A DNA stretch of 64,000 nucleotides from Entomomonas sp945283395 (lineage in GTDB: Bacteria > Pseudomonadota > Gammaproteobacteria > Pseudomonadales > Pseudomonadaceae): NCBI GenBank assembly GCA_946480835.1, contig CAMLLC010000006.1:1-64000 (forward strand). Direction: 5' to 3'. Position numbers and translations under genes: made by a program. Below, one piece after another: positions 9,847 through 19,982 of the stretch; the first letter of the stretch is position 1; each line of letters begins with the position of its first letter. The notes under the pieces are model-generated. The model had not been told where the DNA came from, searched no databases, and saw nothing but the letters and a program-made list of their open reading frames with translations.

Positions 9847-10489
9847 TAATCTGGTGACCAATGAAAAAATTGATAATTGGTTAATAATTTTTGTTATGCT
9901 AATGTTATTAAGTTGCAGTAAAGAAAACAGAAATGCCCAGCTACTACCTTACAATGCTACTATTTTAGCTTTTGGAGATAGCATTACTTATGGATATGCT
10001 GCAAATAAAGGAGAGGATTATCCTGTGCTGCTTGCAACCATAATAGGTCGGAAGGTTATAAATGCTGGGATATCAGGTGAGAGAGCAGATCAAGCCAAAT
10101 TACGAATTGCAGAAACTCTGCAAAAAAATAAACCACAACTAGTGATTGTAGAAATAGGCGGGAATGATTTTTTACAACGCCGTTCAGCATCAGACATAAA
10201 ACAGGACATTAAAAGTATTATTAAAACTATTAAAGAACAACATATCCCCATAGTCTTAGTAGCAGTCCCCGACTTATCCTTAATGGCTATTATGGCCAAT
10301 AGGCCAAGGGATGCAACCCTATATAAAGAAATAGCATAAGAAGAAAAAATCATATTTATCCCTAATGTAATCTCAAATATACTGAGAAAAGATACTTTAA
10401 AATCTGATCAAATCCACCCTAATGCTAAAGGCTACAAACAAATGGCTGAAAATATAGCAAAGCATTTAAAAGGTGTAGGGCTATGGTAG
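9827..10489 (+). pseudogene. SGNH/TesA-like esterase lipoprotein interrupted by an in-frame stop
   Basis: A GDSL esterase related to TesA/arylesterase. Block I is FGDSITYGYA, block II has NAGISGERA, block III is GGNDF. The frame meets TAA at 10337-10339, yet the same frame continues for 49 codons through DQIHPNAKGY, which supplies the catalytic Asp-His of block V. A single base change therefore appears to separate the nucleophile from the rest of the triad, unless the stop is read through. The N-terminus has a lipobox-like LLSC after a hydrophobic stretch. An ATG AAA AAA TTG start in a neighbouring frame at 9861 suggests a possible second lesion in the signal peptide. Confidence 0.8.
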
Positions 10490-10765
10490 TTAGCTGAATA
10501 GTTAATTAATAATTTATAGATAATGTTTGACACTTACTAATTAATTATCTAATGTTATAAACTCTATTAATTCATTCACTCACTGCAAAGGAGATTCATT
10601 ATGCTTGCTATATTATTCCTTTGCAGGCCATTAAAAGATTAATAAAAGCTGTTAATTCTTAACTTAGGCCTGCCAATTCTTAAACAAGGTAATAGTATTA
10701 TTTGTTGTTAAATAATATTTACTATTGTCCCACATATTAAATAATAATTTTTGGAATTGGTCAAA
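10490..10765. other. Leader region of rtcB2-prfH
   Basis: Holds a 10-bp perfect inverted repeat (CTGCAAAGGA at 10583-10592 and its complement at 10617-10626). It encloses a strong AAAGGAG ribosome site and an ATG opening a 13-codon ORF (10601-10642). I see no sigma-54 type -24/-12 element, although E. coli rtcBA uses one. No rtcR regulator gene is present nearby. Confidence 0.45.
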
Positions 10766-11902
10766 ATGGGCAATTTTATCCAATTATTGGCTGACAACAT
10801 ATCACTTGTTGCTGCAGCTGACACATGGATTGAAGGTAATGCAATCCAACAATTACAAACAACGGCCAAATTACCAGCTATGGTTAAAGTTGTGGGTATG
10901 CCAGATTTACATCCTGGACGAGGTTATCCTATAGGGGCCGCTTTCTTTTCGGTAGGGCATTTCTACCCTGCATTAGTGGGTGGTGATATAGGTTGTGGTA
11001 TGTCCTTGTGGCAAACCGATTTAAAAAGCGTGGGCGTTAATTTAGATAAGCTAGAGAAACGCTTGGGCTATATTGATAGACCTCTTACTAATGAGGAAAG
11101 TGAACATTTATGGCCTGAAATATCTGCTATTGTTGAGGATAGTTATGCTCCTGGCACAATAGGGGCAGGTAATCATTTTGCAGAGTTACAGCTTTTAGAT
11201 AAGGTATTTGATGAATCCACCGCTACTAGCTTAGGGCTTACAAAAAAATACTTACAGCTTCTAGTGCATAGTGGCTCTAGAGGATTAGGTGGCAGTATTT
11301 TTGCTAGCCATATTAATAGCTATGGTCATAAAGGTTTAGTTGAAGACACTCCAGAAGCATATAACTATTTAGCTAAACATGATAATGCTATTGCTTATGC
11401 CTTGCAAAATAGAGAACTGATTAGTCGGCGTATCTTAAAGAACTTACGTGCAAAAGGTAATAAGCTAATAGATATAACTCATAACTTTATTGAAAAAACT
11501 TCGATAAAAGGCGTGGTAGGTTGGTTACACCGCAAAGGTGCGGCACCTGCTAATAGAGGCTTAGTAGTAATACCTGGTTCTCGAGGAGATTATAGTTATC
11601 TTGCCGAACCGCTGAATATGGAATTAGCTTTATGCTCTCTCGCACATGGTGCTGGACGTAAGTGGATGCGTAGTGAATGTAAAGGAAGGCTTTCTGCTAA
11701 CTATCCAGCCAGTCAACTAACTCGAACTTCCTTAGGAAGTAGAGTTATTTGTAGTGATAAAGAGTTACTTTATGAGGAGGCACCGCAAGCCTATAAATCT
11801 ATTGAAACAGTAATTGAGTCAATGGTAGGCACCCACTTGATAAAAACAGTGGCAAGGTTTAAGCCTCTCATAACCTATAAAACGCAGTGGGAGGATAACT
11901 AA
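10766..11902 (+). CDS. rtcB2: RtcB2-type RNA ligase (PrfH-associated)
   Basis: RtcB-family 3'-phosphate/5'-OH RNA ligase of the short subfamily encoded with PrfH (TIGR03073 type). Family motifs are present: MPDLHPGRGYPIGAAF, GGDIGCGM with the metal-binding Cys, GTIGAGNHFAE, HSGSRGLG, HDNAIAYA, HRKGAAPA and the C-terminal LAHGAGRKW with the guanylylated His. The product is about 378 residues. I chose the ATG at 10766 (MGNFIQLLA) over an upstream TTG because homologues begin MGN. The stop overlaps the prfH start (TAATG), so the two are translationally coupled. Known role of such pairs: resealing damaged 16S rRNA decoding-centre cuts after ribosome rescue. Confidence 0.92.
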   Translation: MGNFIQLLADNISLVAAADTWIEGNAIQQLQTTAKLPAMVKVVGMPDLHPGRGYPIGAAFFSVGHFYPALVGGDIGCGMSLWQTDLKSVGVNLDKLEKRLGYIDRPLTNEESEHLWPEISAIVEDSYAPGTIGAGNHFAELQLLDKVFDESTATSLGLTKKYLQLLVHSGSRGLGGSIFASHINSYGHKGLVEDTPEAYNYLAKHDNAIAYALQNRELISRRILKNLRAKGNKLIDITHNFIEKTSIKGVVGWLHRKGAAPANRGLVVIPGSRGDYSYLAEPLNMELALCSLAHGAGRKWMRSECKGRLSANYPASQLTRTSLGSRVICSDKELLYEEAPQAYKSIETVIESMVGTHLIKTVARFKPLITYKTQWEDN

Positions 11903-12513
11903 TGTTACTATTACAAATCTCTGCTGCGCAAGGACCAGCTGAGTGTTGTTTAGCGGTTACTAAGGCATTACAAAGATTGCAACAAGAGGCTGATAAACTA
12001 GCCGTAAGTTTAACCATCATGGAACAAGAAATGGCACCTAGAACTCATGCCTTTCGCTCAGTTATAGTGGCTTTACAAGGGGAACTAGCAAATAACTTAG
12101 CAGATGCGTGGTGTGGAACAATACAATGGTGTTGTCCCAGCCCATATCGCCCTAATCACGGTCCTAAAAATTGGTTTATCGGGGTAGATCGTTTTGAAGT
12201 TGCTGCTATAGACCAGTTATCCAATGACATAGTGTTTACCACTATAAGATCATCAGGTGCTGGGGGGCAACATGTTAATAAAACAAATTCTGCTGTACGA
12301 GCTACTCATAAATCATCAGGTATTACGGTTAAAGTACAAACAGAATGTAGTCAGCATACTAACAAAAGATTAGCCATCTTGTTAATAGCAAAAAAATGGG
12401 AGGATCATATAGCAGCTTTACAGGCTAAACACAAAGCAATCAGAAGAAGGTTTCATCATCAAATTGAGCGAGGAAACCCTATTAGGATATTTAGAGGCAT
12501 GGACTTTGAATAA
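11902..12513 (+). CDS. prfH: Peptide chain release factor-like protein PrfH
   Basis: 203-residue release-factor homologue lacking the codon-recognition domains of RF1/RF2. The peptidyl-tRNA hydrolysis motif GGQ is at residues 121-123 (GAGGQHVNKTNSAVRATH). A basic C-terminal tail (KHKAIRRRFHHQIERG) would contact the ribosome. The N-terminal 90 residues match the PrfH-specific domain, with paired Cys in AWCGTIQWCCPSPYRPNH. It starts in the stop codon of rtcB2. PrfH is known to release nascent chains from ribosomes cut in the decoding centre, e.g. by colicin E3-type nucleases, so that RtcB2 can repair the rRNA. Confidence 0.92.
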   Translation: MLLLQISAAQGPAECCLAVTKALQRLQQEADKLAVSLTIMEQEMAPRTHAFRSVIVALQGELANNLADAWCGTIQWCCPSPYRPNHGPKNWFIGVDRFEVAAIDQLSNDIVFTTIRSSGAGGQHVNKTNSAVRATHKSSGITVKVQTECSQHTNKRLAILLIAKKWEDHIAALQAKHKAIRRRFHHQIERGNPIRIFRGMDFE

Positions 12514-12562
12514 CCATAAGTTTTGTTAATAACCTTCTGGATAAGCACCAATAATGATTTAA

Positions 12563-12610
12563 CAAAGTGAACCTCTTTACTTCAAATAGAAAGGTTCACT
12601 TTGCTTATTT
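12563..12610 (+). terminator. rtcB2-prfH terminator
   Basis: 11-bp stem CAAAGTGAACC / GGTTCACTTTG followed by CTTATTTC, 50 bases after the prfH stop. Confidence 0.75.
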
Positions 12611-12659
12611 CATCATAAGCAAGTTACTATAATAAAATATTATTTTGAGCTATCAATAA

Positions 12660-13437
12660 TTGTCAACATTAAGACCGCTACTGACATTTTATTTTTGTTA
12701 ATTTAATTTGCAAAGTCAGAGGAGCTCACTTCAATGAGCAACCAGGCCAAAGGGACATTAATCATAAGTTACGAATTTTTGAACCTATTAAAAAAAGTAA
12801 TACTATTGCCTTTACTTGTGGATATATTAGTATTTCACATGATACTTTTAATCGTTGGATAAGAATTATAAAAGTAAACCATCACAGGGATTAATAGTAA
12901 ACCTTAACCAACAAATCCAACATTACTTATACCTATATCAATAGCAGATATCATTTTATATTTACCTAACAATTATCACTTTGCACAGTTAGCTATTAGC
13001 TGATGGTATCTATGGGGCGTTACCATGAGATTGAAATTTCAGTAGTTGGTGTTTATCAAGGATAAAAACATAATGATATAAATAGACTCTCTCAAAATCA
13101 ACCTAAACACTCTATGAGCGATTTTAGAAAAAATAGGCTAACATAGCTTTGCCACTAGCGATTATAACACACAAGACTACATATCAGCACATTGCATTAC
13201 CTCAACAACAAATTAAGCGATGAAGCAATAACAGGCGTAAATAGAAAGCCATTGCTATGATTATTATTGCTGGCATGATGATAAATTTAGCTAAAAAGGA
13301 TAAGATTATCGCTAATTAATTTGTTAATTTGATTGCCTAAAACATTACTAGAGTGGCTGTAAAAAGCCTATACAGCCACTTACTGATGAATGCCTCAATA
13401 AATCTTGTCATCTCCTCTAGGGTCTATCTACAAGTAC
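12660..13437. other. Eroded non-coding region, possible transposase remnants
   Basis: About 780 bp with no intact gene. One frame near 12770-12890 reads FEPIKKSN then ISHDTFNRWIRIIK, reminiscent of a transposase helix-turn-helix. Another near 13010 reads DGIYGALP. Stops interrupt all frames. A hairpin at 13351-13381 (GTGGCTGTA stem) lies 57 bp past the autotransporter end but has no T-run. The family cannot be assigned from what remains. Confidence 0.3.
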
Positions 13438-16400
13438 TTAGAACGCATAATTAATCATAACACTACCTGCCCCTCCTTGGCGTTTACCGCTATATCCTTG
13501 TAAGTTAATATTAAATTTCCAAGGGGAATTAGCATTAGGTTTTGCTACTAAGCCTATAGTGGCCACACCTTTTACTCCTTTGATACTTGGAGCTTCAATC
13601 TTAAAATTGTAATAAGTGGTGTCATTAGCCTTTGAACCAAATTCATACTCATAACCTAAACCTACATTAAAGGCAATATTTTCGCTATATTGATGTGTAA
13701 AATCACTCTGGAATCTAACTCTACGGGATTCAATTGCATCGAAATGAATAGGGTCAGACGCTATTATTACATTTTTACTGGCTAGATGTGTCCATAAGTA
13801 TTTTGTTGAAAAATCTAACGTATTAGCCTTATCTAGGCTAAAAATATAGCCCGTACCTACATGGGCACTAATATATGGAGAATTTATACTATATTTGGCT
13901 CGTTCGCCTGTAGCGATATTTCGAATATCATTGGAGCTAAATTTATTATGACTACGACCAAAACGTAATGATCCGTCAGTATATAACCCATGAGTAAACT
14001 GATATTTTGCTACAACGCCTAACCCAGTGTATTTATTATGGCCACTGCCATGAGTATTGGCTACCTTATAGAAACTATTATAGGTATCGTAGTTCCCTCT
14101 ACCCATTTCAATAAAGGCTGCTGTTTTTAACTTTGCATTTGTGTAAGTGACACCTCCCACAAATAGAGAGTCATTAGTTTTTATATGGGAGCCACTATTA
14201 TAACGATTACGGCTACCCGATTTTATAATGAGCGGTGTGAAACTGTTGTCACTTCTAGTTTGTATTTTATCAAAAATATCATAAACAACAACATCTGCCC
14301 CCCTTGAGTTAGCTGAGTTAGTGCTGATAGATGTTCTTCAGATAGCGCTTTAAGTTGAGGATTGGTTCTAATATAAGCTCCAGCTGAACCGCCATGACGA
14401 TTCAAAATGGTTGCAGTAACTTGCTTATTGTTTGAGTCAATCTCGGTTTGAACATCATACAAAAGCGATATACCCTGTTGCGCTAGTGATACGATAGGGG
14501 TGTTCGTGCTGCCATTAACAGTAAATGTGCCGTTGGATTGCATTAAAATAAAGTGATCACCTGCTGATAATATCTTACCTGAGTGAATACCTACGACAGA
14601 AATATCTGAAGAGGTTCTACTGCCATCGCTGATATTGGATGAGTCAGAACCTAAAACAATGTTAGTCGCACTAATTAATGGCGTGGGAGAGTTAGCGTTA
14701 TCAGGAGTTAAGGTAAAGTTATATTTTGCGAAATTGGCAACTGTATCAAATATCGCAGGTTTTCTAGCCGCATAGTTAAGCGTATTACCCGTAAACACAT
14801 CATAACTTTCAGGGGCAAAGCCCAAGTTGTAATGTAAATCCCCACCCATAAAGGGAGCTGTTTGACTGTGCAAATTCAGCATGTTCTCCAATAGTAATGA
14901 TATTGTTTATTGCCTGCACGTTAGACCCTGTTTTGATAAGGCTAACAGTATCATTACTTTTCGGATCTATATTAAATCCGATATAGCCGCCATAGATATG
15001 GCCGGTCCCAATCAGACCATCCATATAGATTTGGTTGTGATTTGCTTGAAGTTGTGTATTTGAAACATCAATAGTTACTTTAGCATCTCCTGTTGTGGTA
15101 ACACCATTAACTAGTTGGCCGTCATTAGCATTACCAGTATCTACATCTAGGCGTATCTGACCGCCCGCGATATTACCTTCAACTTGAGCCCCTTGTTCTA
15201 TAGTCACTGTGTTGCCATTGGCGGATGCAGATATGTTGTTGATGGCAGAGACGGTTGCCAAGTTGTTGAGTTGGGAGGCATCTACCTTGGCTGCAGTGCT
15301 GATCTTACCTGCTGAGGCGCTACCTGCTTCAGTCTTTATCTCCACCTTACCACCAACGACACCCCCCCTAACGATAACCCCTTGCCCCACCAACACTTTG
15401 TTTTCATCAGTGGATACCTTGCCTGTGGTGGTGGCACTGGTGAGGGCGGTAGCATCAGCGAGAATGTCGGCATTGGGAGCATAGGCGTTATTGATTATAG
15501 CGTCACTTGCTGTGGCATCACCGGCTATAGTCGTTATTAGCACATTACCGCCTATCACCCCTCTGCTAATGGTAGTGTTAGCCCCTTGCACAATCACTTG
15601 GTTGTTATTAGCCTCTGCACTGACATTGGCAGAAGCATTGACAGTAGCATCTGCATAGGCATCTATAGCGCCAGATGCGTTGTTGATGCTGTTGTTCTCT
15701 GCTGAGGCGTTACCTACCCTAGTCCTTATTACCACATTACCGCCTATCACTCCATTGCTAATGATAGTGTTAGCCCCTTGCACATCCACTTGGCTGTTAT
15801 TAGCAGCAGCTTCACTGACATTGGTAGAAGCCGTGGCAATAGCTTTGGCATCTACCTCTATAGAGGCAGATGCGTCGTTGATGCTGTTGTTCTTTGCTTT
15901 GGCATTACCTGCTGTGGCGTTACCTGCATTAGTAAATATTGTCAAACTACCACCAGTGATACCCGAGTCAATTAGAGCCTTTTGCCCTATAGTCACTTTG
16001 TTGTCATTCGCGGTGGCAGTGGCGCCGGCAAAAGATGTAACCTTGGCGTTGGCGAAAGCTTTTGAGTCTGTATGTTGGTTGCGATCGTTAGCGATGGCTG
16101 AGGAGGAAGCGGTGATAGAGGCATTGTCAGCATTCCCAGCGCTAGTATTGATAACGATATTGCCGCCAGATATAAGGCCATCCTGACGTTTTGGATCGCT
16201 ATTTTTTATGTTAACAAAATCCTCTATAACCACCTTATTACCATTAGCAGAGCCTCCAGCTTGGGTGTGGGTGAGGATGGAGGCGGTGGCGGTAGCCTAG
16301 GCATGCCAGGAACTGGAGTTAACTCCTGTAGTGTTACCTGCTTTGGCATCACCTGTCGCAGGCCCTTATTGTCACTCTACCGCCATAGATACCCTTGTCA

Positions 16401-17134
16401 ACCTTACCCCCTTGCCTTACCAACACTTTGTTTTCATCAGCGGATGCGTTACCAGTGGATACTGCGAATGCCTCGGCGGTGGCGGAGGCAGCGACGTATT
16501 GGGATATGGATGAGTCTAATTGGACGGTACCTGCTGTGACGTTAGCTATTTGGTTCCAGTAGCGGACATTTCCCCCATGAACATCACCGTTTGATATGGT
16601 TACATGACCTTTAACTTTAACCTGATTATGATTAACAGTCTGCTTATTATTATAACTAGTACTTTGTTCATCTGCTGAGTTATCGGGAATGACTGGATAG
16701 CTGGATTTATCAACATCAGCAAAAATCTTGCTTACAAATGACAAGCCTCCGTAAACGGGGCCTTGCACATCTCCCTTGGTAATGGTCACCCTGTTAGTTT
16801 TAACTTCAGTGCCATCACCTTGGTCATTAAATCCACCAATCACAAACTGTGGTGGTGTTCCACTGGAGTAGTCAATAACCAGATCAGCCCCCGATGTGAC
16901 TGAACTGCCAAAATTTCTATATATTAGCCCCTGATCTTCATCGGAGATACCCAACGATTGCTTGCTATTAGGCAATGCAGAAGAGGCCTTTTCAAGCTGG
17001 GCAGACGATGAACTAATAGAACCATCATAAATAAGCGGTTGCCCATAAGTGATTGCAGAAAAAGTAAGAGTAATAGTTCCAGCAACTATTCCATATAAGA
17101 AAGAGGATCTTGCTATAATGCATTTTGCTTTCAT
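13438..17134 (-). pseudogene. Autotransporter adhesin with repeat passenger, multiply frameshifted
   Basis: Reads from an N-terminal signal peptide (MKAKCIIARSSFLYGIVAG, start 17134) through a passenger of imperfect repeats of about 60-65 residues (pattern NxVxxGxxxxISxGVIGGNVxIxTxAGxA with Ala/Asn-rich linkers) to a C-terminal beta-barrel ending YAF (13438-14160). The frame changes near 16365, again near 14855 in a GGGTGGGG tract and again near 14297-14302 in a G6 tract. An in-frame TAG lies near 16300. All segments remain recognisable, so decay looks recent. The repeat part (about 15.2-16.5 kb) is visibly richer in G+C than its neighbours. It probably mediated surface adhesion. Phase variation at the G tracts is an alternative, but the TAG argues for a pseudogene. 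Confidence 0.85.
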
Positions 17135-17504
17135 TTAAATAATGCTCGTTTTTACTATATCCATTTAATTAATACTAAGGTCGAGCAGAAATAGTTAATT
17201 TTTGGTTATACAATATTAAAAACTCTTTTTTAAAGATATCTACTATATCAAATTAGCCTAAAACAACATCATCATTGATGTCAAATTTTTTTGTGCGCTT
17301 TTCAGTTTCGATTAATATCATCATTACTAGCTAACAAAGGCAGTATTTATTGTTAAATTTGCTTTTAGCTATAGATACATACTCTGTCATGAAGAAGCGA
17401 AAAAACATGAAAAACTTATAAGGATAAAATAATAACTAGCAAAGGCTTACAGCGATTGAATCTACCTTAAACGCCTGTCTGTTAGGCATCTAAGCATTGA
17501 TAAA
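17135..17504. other. Upstream region of the autotransporter
   Basis: About 370 bp of AT-rich DNA between the autotransporter start and an IS256-type relic. It should hold the autotransporter promoter. No repeat or RNA that I can support. Confidence 0.35.
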
Positions 17505-18330
17505 ATGACTAATCCTGCTCAACCAATCAGCGTAATGAATAGTAGTAGCAAAAAGACTCTTAAATGCTCTAATGCTAGTCTGGAGTTAAAAATGCTAAGA
17601 GATAGCAAAGGAATATTTTTATCACCGTTAATTAAAAACTATCAAACACCTATTGCTTCTATGGATAGACCAATCCTTGCGCTTTATTCTAAGGGAATGA
17701 CTAATAGTGAAATCGCTCTGCTCTTTAAAAAGACGCATGATGCGGATGTTTCAGCATCGCTAACTAATAAGTCGAGTGACTTAAAGTGTCATTGAACGCG
17801 TCATAGAAAGGCAACACAGATCGTTAGATCAACTGTACCCTGTAGTTTATTTTGATTGTATTATGGTTAAAATTAGGGAGCATTTGACAATAATTCTCCA
17901 GTCTTTCTCGCATTAGGTATTAATTTAACAGGTCGTAAGGGACTTTTAGCCATGTGGATAACAAAGTAAGTTTTTGCTATTAATAGTGATGGAGATTAAC
18001 AACATTCGCTTCTGTGTCCCTTCAAACAGATATTCAACGATACATAGTCTAAATGGTTATAAATAGTCTACCCATTGTTAGCTAGCAAGATTATAAAGCT
18101 GTTAGCAACGGGCTTAAAGCTATTTAAAAAAGAGAGGTTTGCTCAATATCCTACCATGGCTGAATCTAGGCGTAAGCATTGGAAAAATAACAGCAAAAAA
18201 TATGTTCATGCGAGGAAGTGGCTCAAAAAGCCATCTATTTGGCTGTAGCAAATGCTTCTCAATATGGACAATACCGAGCCAACATGCTGATAGGCTATGG
18301 GTTTATGATTCAATTCTATAATAGCGTGGC
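17505..18330 (+). pseudogene. IS256-family transposase relic
   Basis: Broken frames match successive parts of an IS256-type (mutator-like) transposase. The first reads LRDSKGIF, then IKNYQ, ILALYSKGMTNSEI and DADVSASL. Past a stop and frame change comes VIERQHRSLDQLYPVVYFD with VKIRE, where the second catalytic Asp region (YFD) lies. GINLTGRKGLLAMWI follows. A further piece near 18130 reads AQYPTMAESRRKHW. Many stops and shifts show it is inactive. I could not find terminal inverted repeats. Confidence 0.7.
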
Positions 18331-18373
18331 AGACTATTTATAAAAAATCTTTATATAATATATGTTACAGATG

Positions 18374-18652
18374 CTACTTCAAATAAGAACGTAAAACTGT
18401 TATGACTTGATCTGCATCTAGTTGCCTTTGATCAAAAGAAATGTCATCTACCACCATTAAATGCTCGCGTATATGTCCTTCTAAAACCTCTACCATCAGA
18501 CCATTAACAGCCCCCCTAATGGCTGCTATTTGTTGCAAAATTGTTGTACATTCTGCTTCTTTGCCGAGCGCTTTCTCTAATGCTTCAGCCTGCCCTTTAA
18601 TACGACGAATTCTAGTTAATAGTTTTTTCTTATTTCGAACTGTATGCGACAT
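18374..18652 (-). CDS. dmeR: RcnR/DmeR-type metal-responsive repressor
   Basis: CsoR/RcnR-family all-helical DNA-binding repressor, 92 residues. The Ni/Co ligand set of RcnR is complete: His3 in MSHT, Cys35, His60 and His64. Flanking segments KLLTRIRRIKGQ and ILQQIAAIRGAVNGLM are family hallmarks. The N-terminus MSHTVRNK mirrors E. coli RcnR. It is transcribed away from a CDF efflux gene. The gap between them holds a TACT-G-rich-AGTA dyad (18681-18695), the expected RcnR-type operator. So it very probably represses the efflux gene, and itself, until Co or Ni binds. Confidence 0.88.
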   Translation of the reverse strand: MSHTVRNKKKLLTRIRRIKGQAEALEKALGKEAECTTILQQIAAIRGAVNGLMVEVLEGHIREHLMVVDDISFDQRQLDADQVITVLRSYLK

Positions 18653-18678
18653 AAATAATACTCATTTACAAAATAATC

Positions 18679-18697
18679 TATACTGGGGTACAGTATA
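18679..18697. promoter_or_regulatory. RcnR/DmeR-type operator
   Basis: TACTGGGGTACAGTA core at 18681-18695, framed by TA. It agrees with the RcnR site layout TACT-(G-rich centre)-AGTA and sits midway between the divergent repressor and efflux genes. Confidence 0.7.
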
Positions 18698-18727
18698 TAT
18701 AATATTAATTAAAAAGAGTAATGTTAA

Positions 18728-19678
18728 ATGTTACTAAATAAAGATCTTGCAAATTGGCAACACTCACACCTCTTCAATGAAGGTAATCCGATTGCCGAGA
18801 AAAAAACTAAACTAGCCGTGTTACTCACATTTATTACTATGTTAGTTGAAATCATCGGAGGCTATGTATTTAATTCAATGGCGCTATTAGCTGACGGCTG
18901 GCATATGAGCTCCCATGCTTTAGCTCTAGGTCTGGCTGCATTAGCTTATAGCTTTGCAAGAAAATATGCCTTTGATAGAAGATTTACTTTTGGCACTTGG
19001 AAAATAGAAATTTTAAGTAGTTTTACTAGTGCTATTTTACTAGTCCTCATCGCCTTATTAATGTTTGGCAACTCGATCGAGCGTTTAATAAAACCTACGG
19101 AAATTCATTATAACCAAGCAATTATTATTGCTTTTATTGGCTTATTAGTTAACCTAGCTTGTGCTTGGTTGTTAAAAGATGGGCATCATCACCATCATGG
19201 CTCGCATAGTATTACTCATGAACATCATCATGATATGAATTTACGAGCAGCTTATATTCATGTGATTACTGATGCTGCTACATCAGTCTTAGCTATTATT
19301 GCACTTTTATCGGGCAAATTCTTTGGGGCTGCTTGGCTTGATCCTCTTATGGGAATTGTTGGTGCTTGCTTGGTATCAATATGGGCTTATGGTTTAATCT
19401 GTGATTCTGGCAAAATTCTATTAGATGCTGAAATGAGTTCACCTCTTGCTCAAGAAATTAAACAAGTTATAGAGCACAGCCCTATTCAGGCCAAAGTTTG
19501 TGATCTACACCTATGGCGGGTTGGTAAAGAAAAATTTGCTTGTATTATAGGGTTAGTCACTTCCGAAAATACTTCACCAGATTATTTTCGTAATCAATTA
19601 AGTATTCATAAGGAGTTAGTTCATATCACTATCGAAATTAACAGATACCAACCTAACAAAGAATTTACTTCCTATTAA
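18728..19678 (+). CDS. dmeF: CDF-family Co/Ni efflux transporter, DmeF-like
   Basis: Cation-diffusion-facilitator antiporter of the inner membrane, 316 residues. The N-terminal HSHLF motif (residues 12-16) is characteristic of DmeF. TM helices carry NSMALLADGWHMSSH (helix 2) and AAYIHVITDAATS (helix 5), which hold the H/D metal sites. A His-rich cytosolic loop (HHHHHGSH...HEHHHD) lies between helices 4 and 5. A short C-terminal domain with DLHLWRVGKEKFAC follows. The divergent RcnR-like regulator and the operator between them support Co(II)/Ni(II) export. The ATG at 18728 is preceded by AGAG. Confidence 0.88.
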   Translation: MLLNKDLANWQHSHLFNEGNPIAEKKTKLAVLLTFITMLVEIIGGYVFNSMALLADGWHMSSHALALGLAALAYSFARKYAFDRRFTFGTWKIEILSSFTSAILLVLIALLMFGNSIERLIKPTEIHYNQAIIIAFIGLLVNLACAWLLKDGHHHHHGSHSITHEHHHDMNLRAAYIHVITDAATSVLAIIALLSGKFFGAAWLDPLMGIVGACLVSIWAYGLICDSGKILLDAEMSSPLAQEIKQVIEHSPIQAKVCDLHLWRVGKEKFACIIGLVTSENTSPDYFRNQLSIHKELVHITIEINRYQPNKEFTSY

Positions 19679-19982
19679 TAACTGGTATTTTTATTGAGCG
19701 CGACAGTAAGCAGTTAGCAATAACCAAACAGTTGTTAACTTCTTATTATGATAAGTCGCCTTTTATTGGCTACAACACTTTTTAGACTAAAATTAACTAT
19801 AAAACTGCTTATTCTTCAATTACAATTTTGTTTATTATTACTACCTTTTATATGGATAGCTATTAGTATTTAATATTGAGTTAAATGGCTTGCTGAATAA
19901 TCTACAATAAGCAAGTCCACAAGCAAGTGCATTTAAATAGTAATGGCTATAGCTAGCATTCGTTTATTCAACGGAGCCATTT
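19679..19982. other. Intergenic region upstream of serine acetyltransferase
   Basis: About 300 bp, AT-rich. A GGAG site lies just before the next gene. No terminator, small ORF or repeat that I can support. Confidence 0.35.

Noticed and set aside
10601..10642. 13-codon ORF as a confirmed leader peptide
   Set aside because: Good ribosome site but no codon bias or conservation evidence; recorded only as part of the rtcB2 leader.
12660..13437. Named insertion sequence
   Set aside because: Short transposase-like strings only, no terminal repeats and no continuous frame, so no family can be assigned.
15209..16186. Long Ala/Leu/Val-rich plus-strand frames opposite the autotransporter
   Set aside because: They are antisense shadows of the GC-rich repeat passenger and lack ribosome sites. 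Their repetitive composition mirrors the minus-strand repeats.
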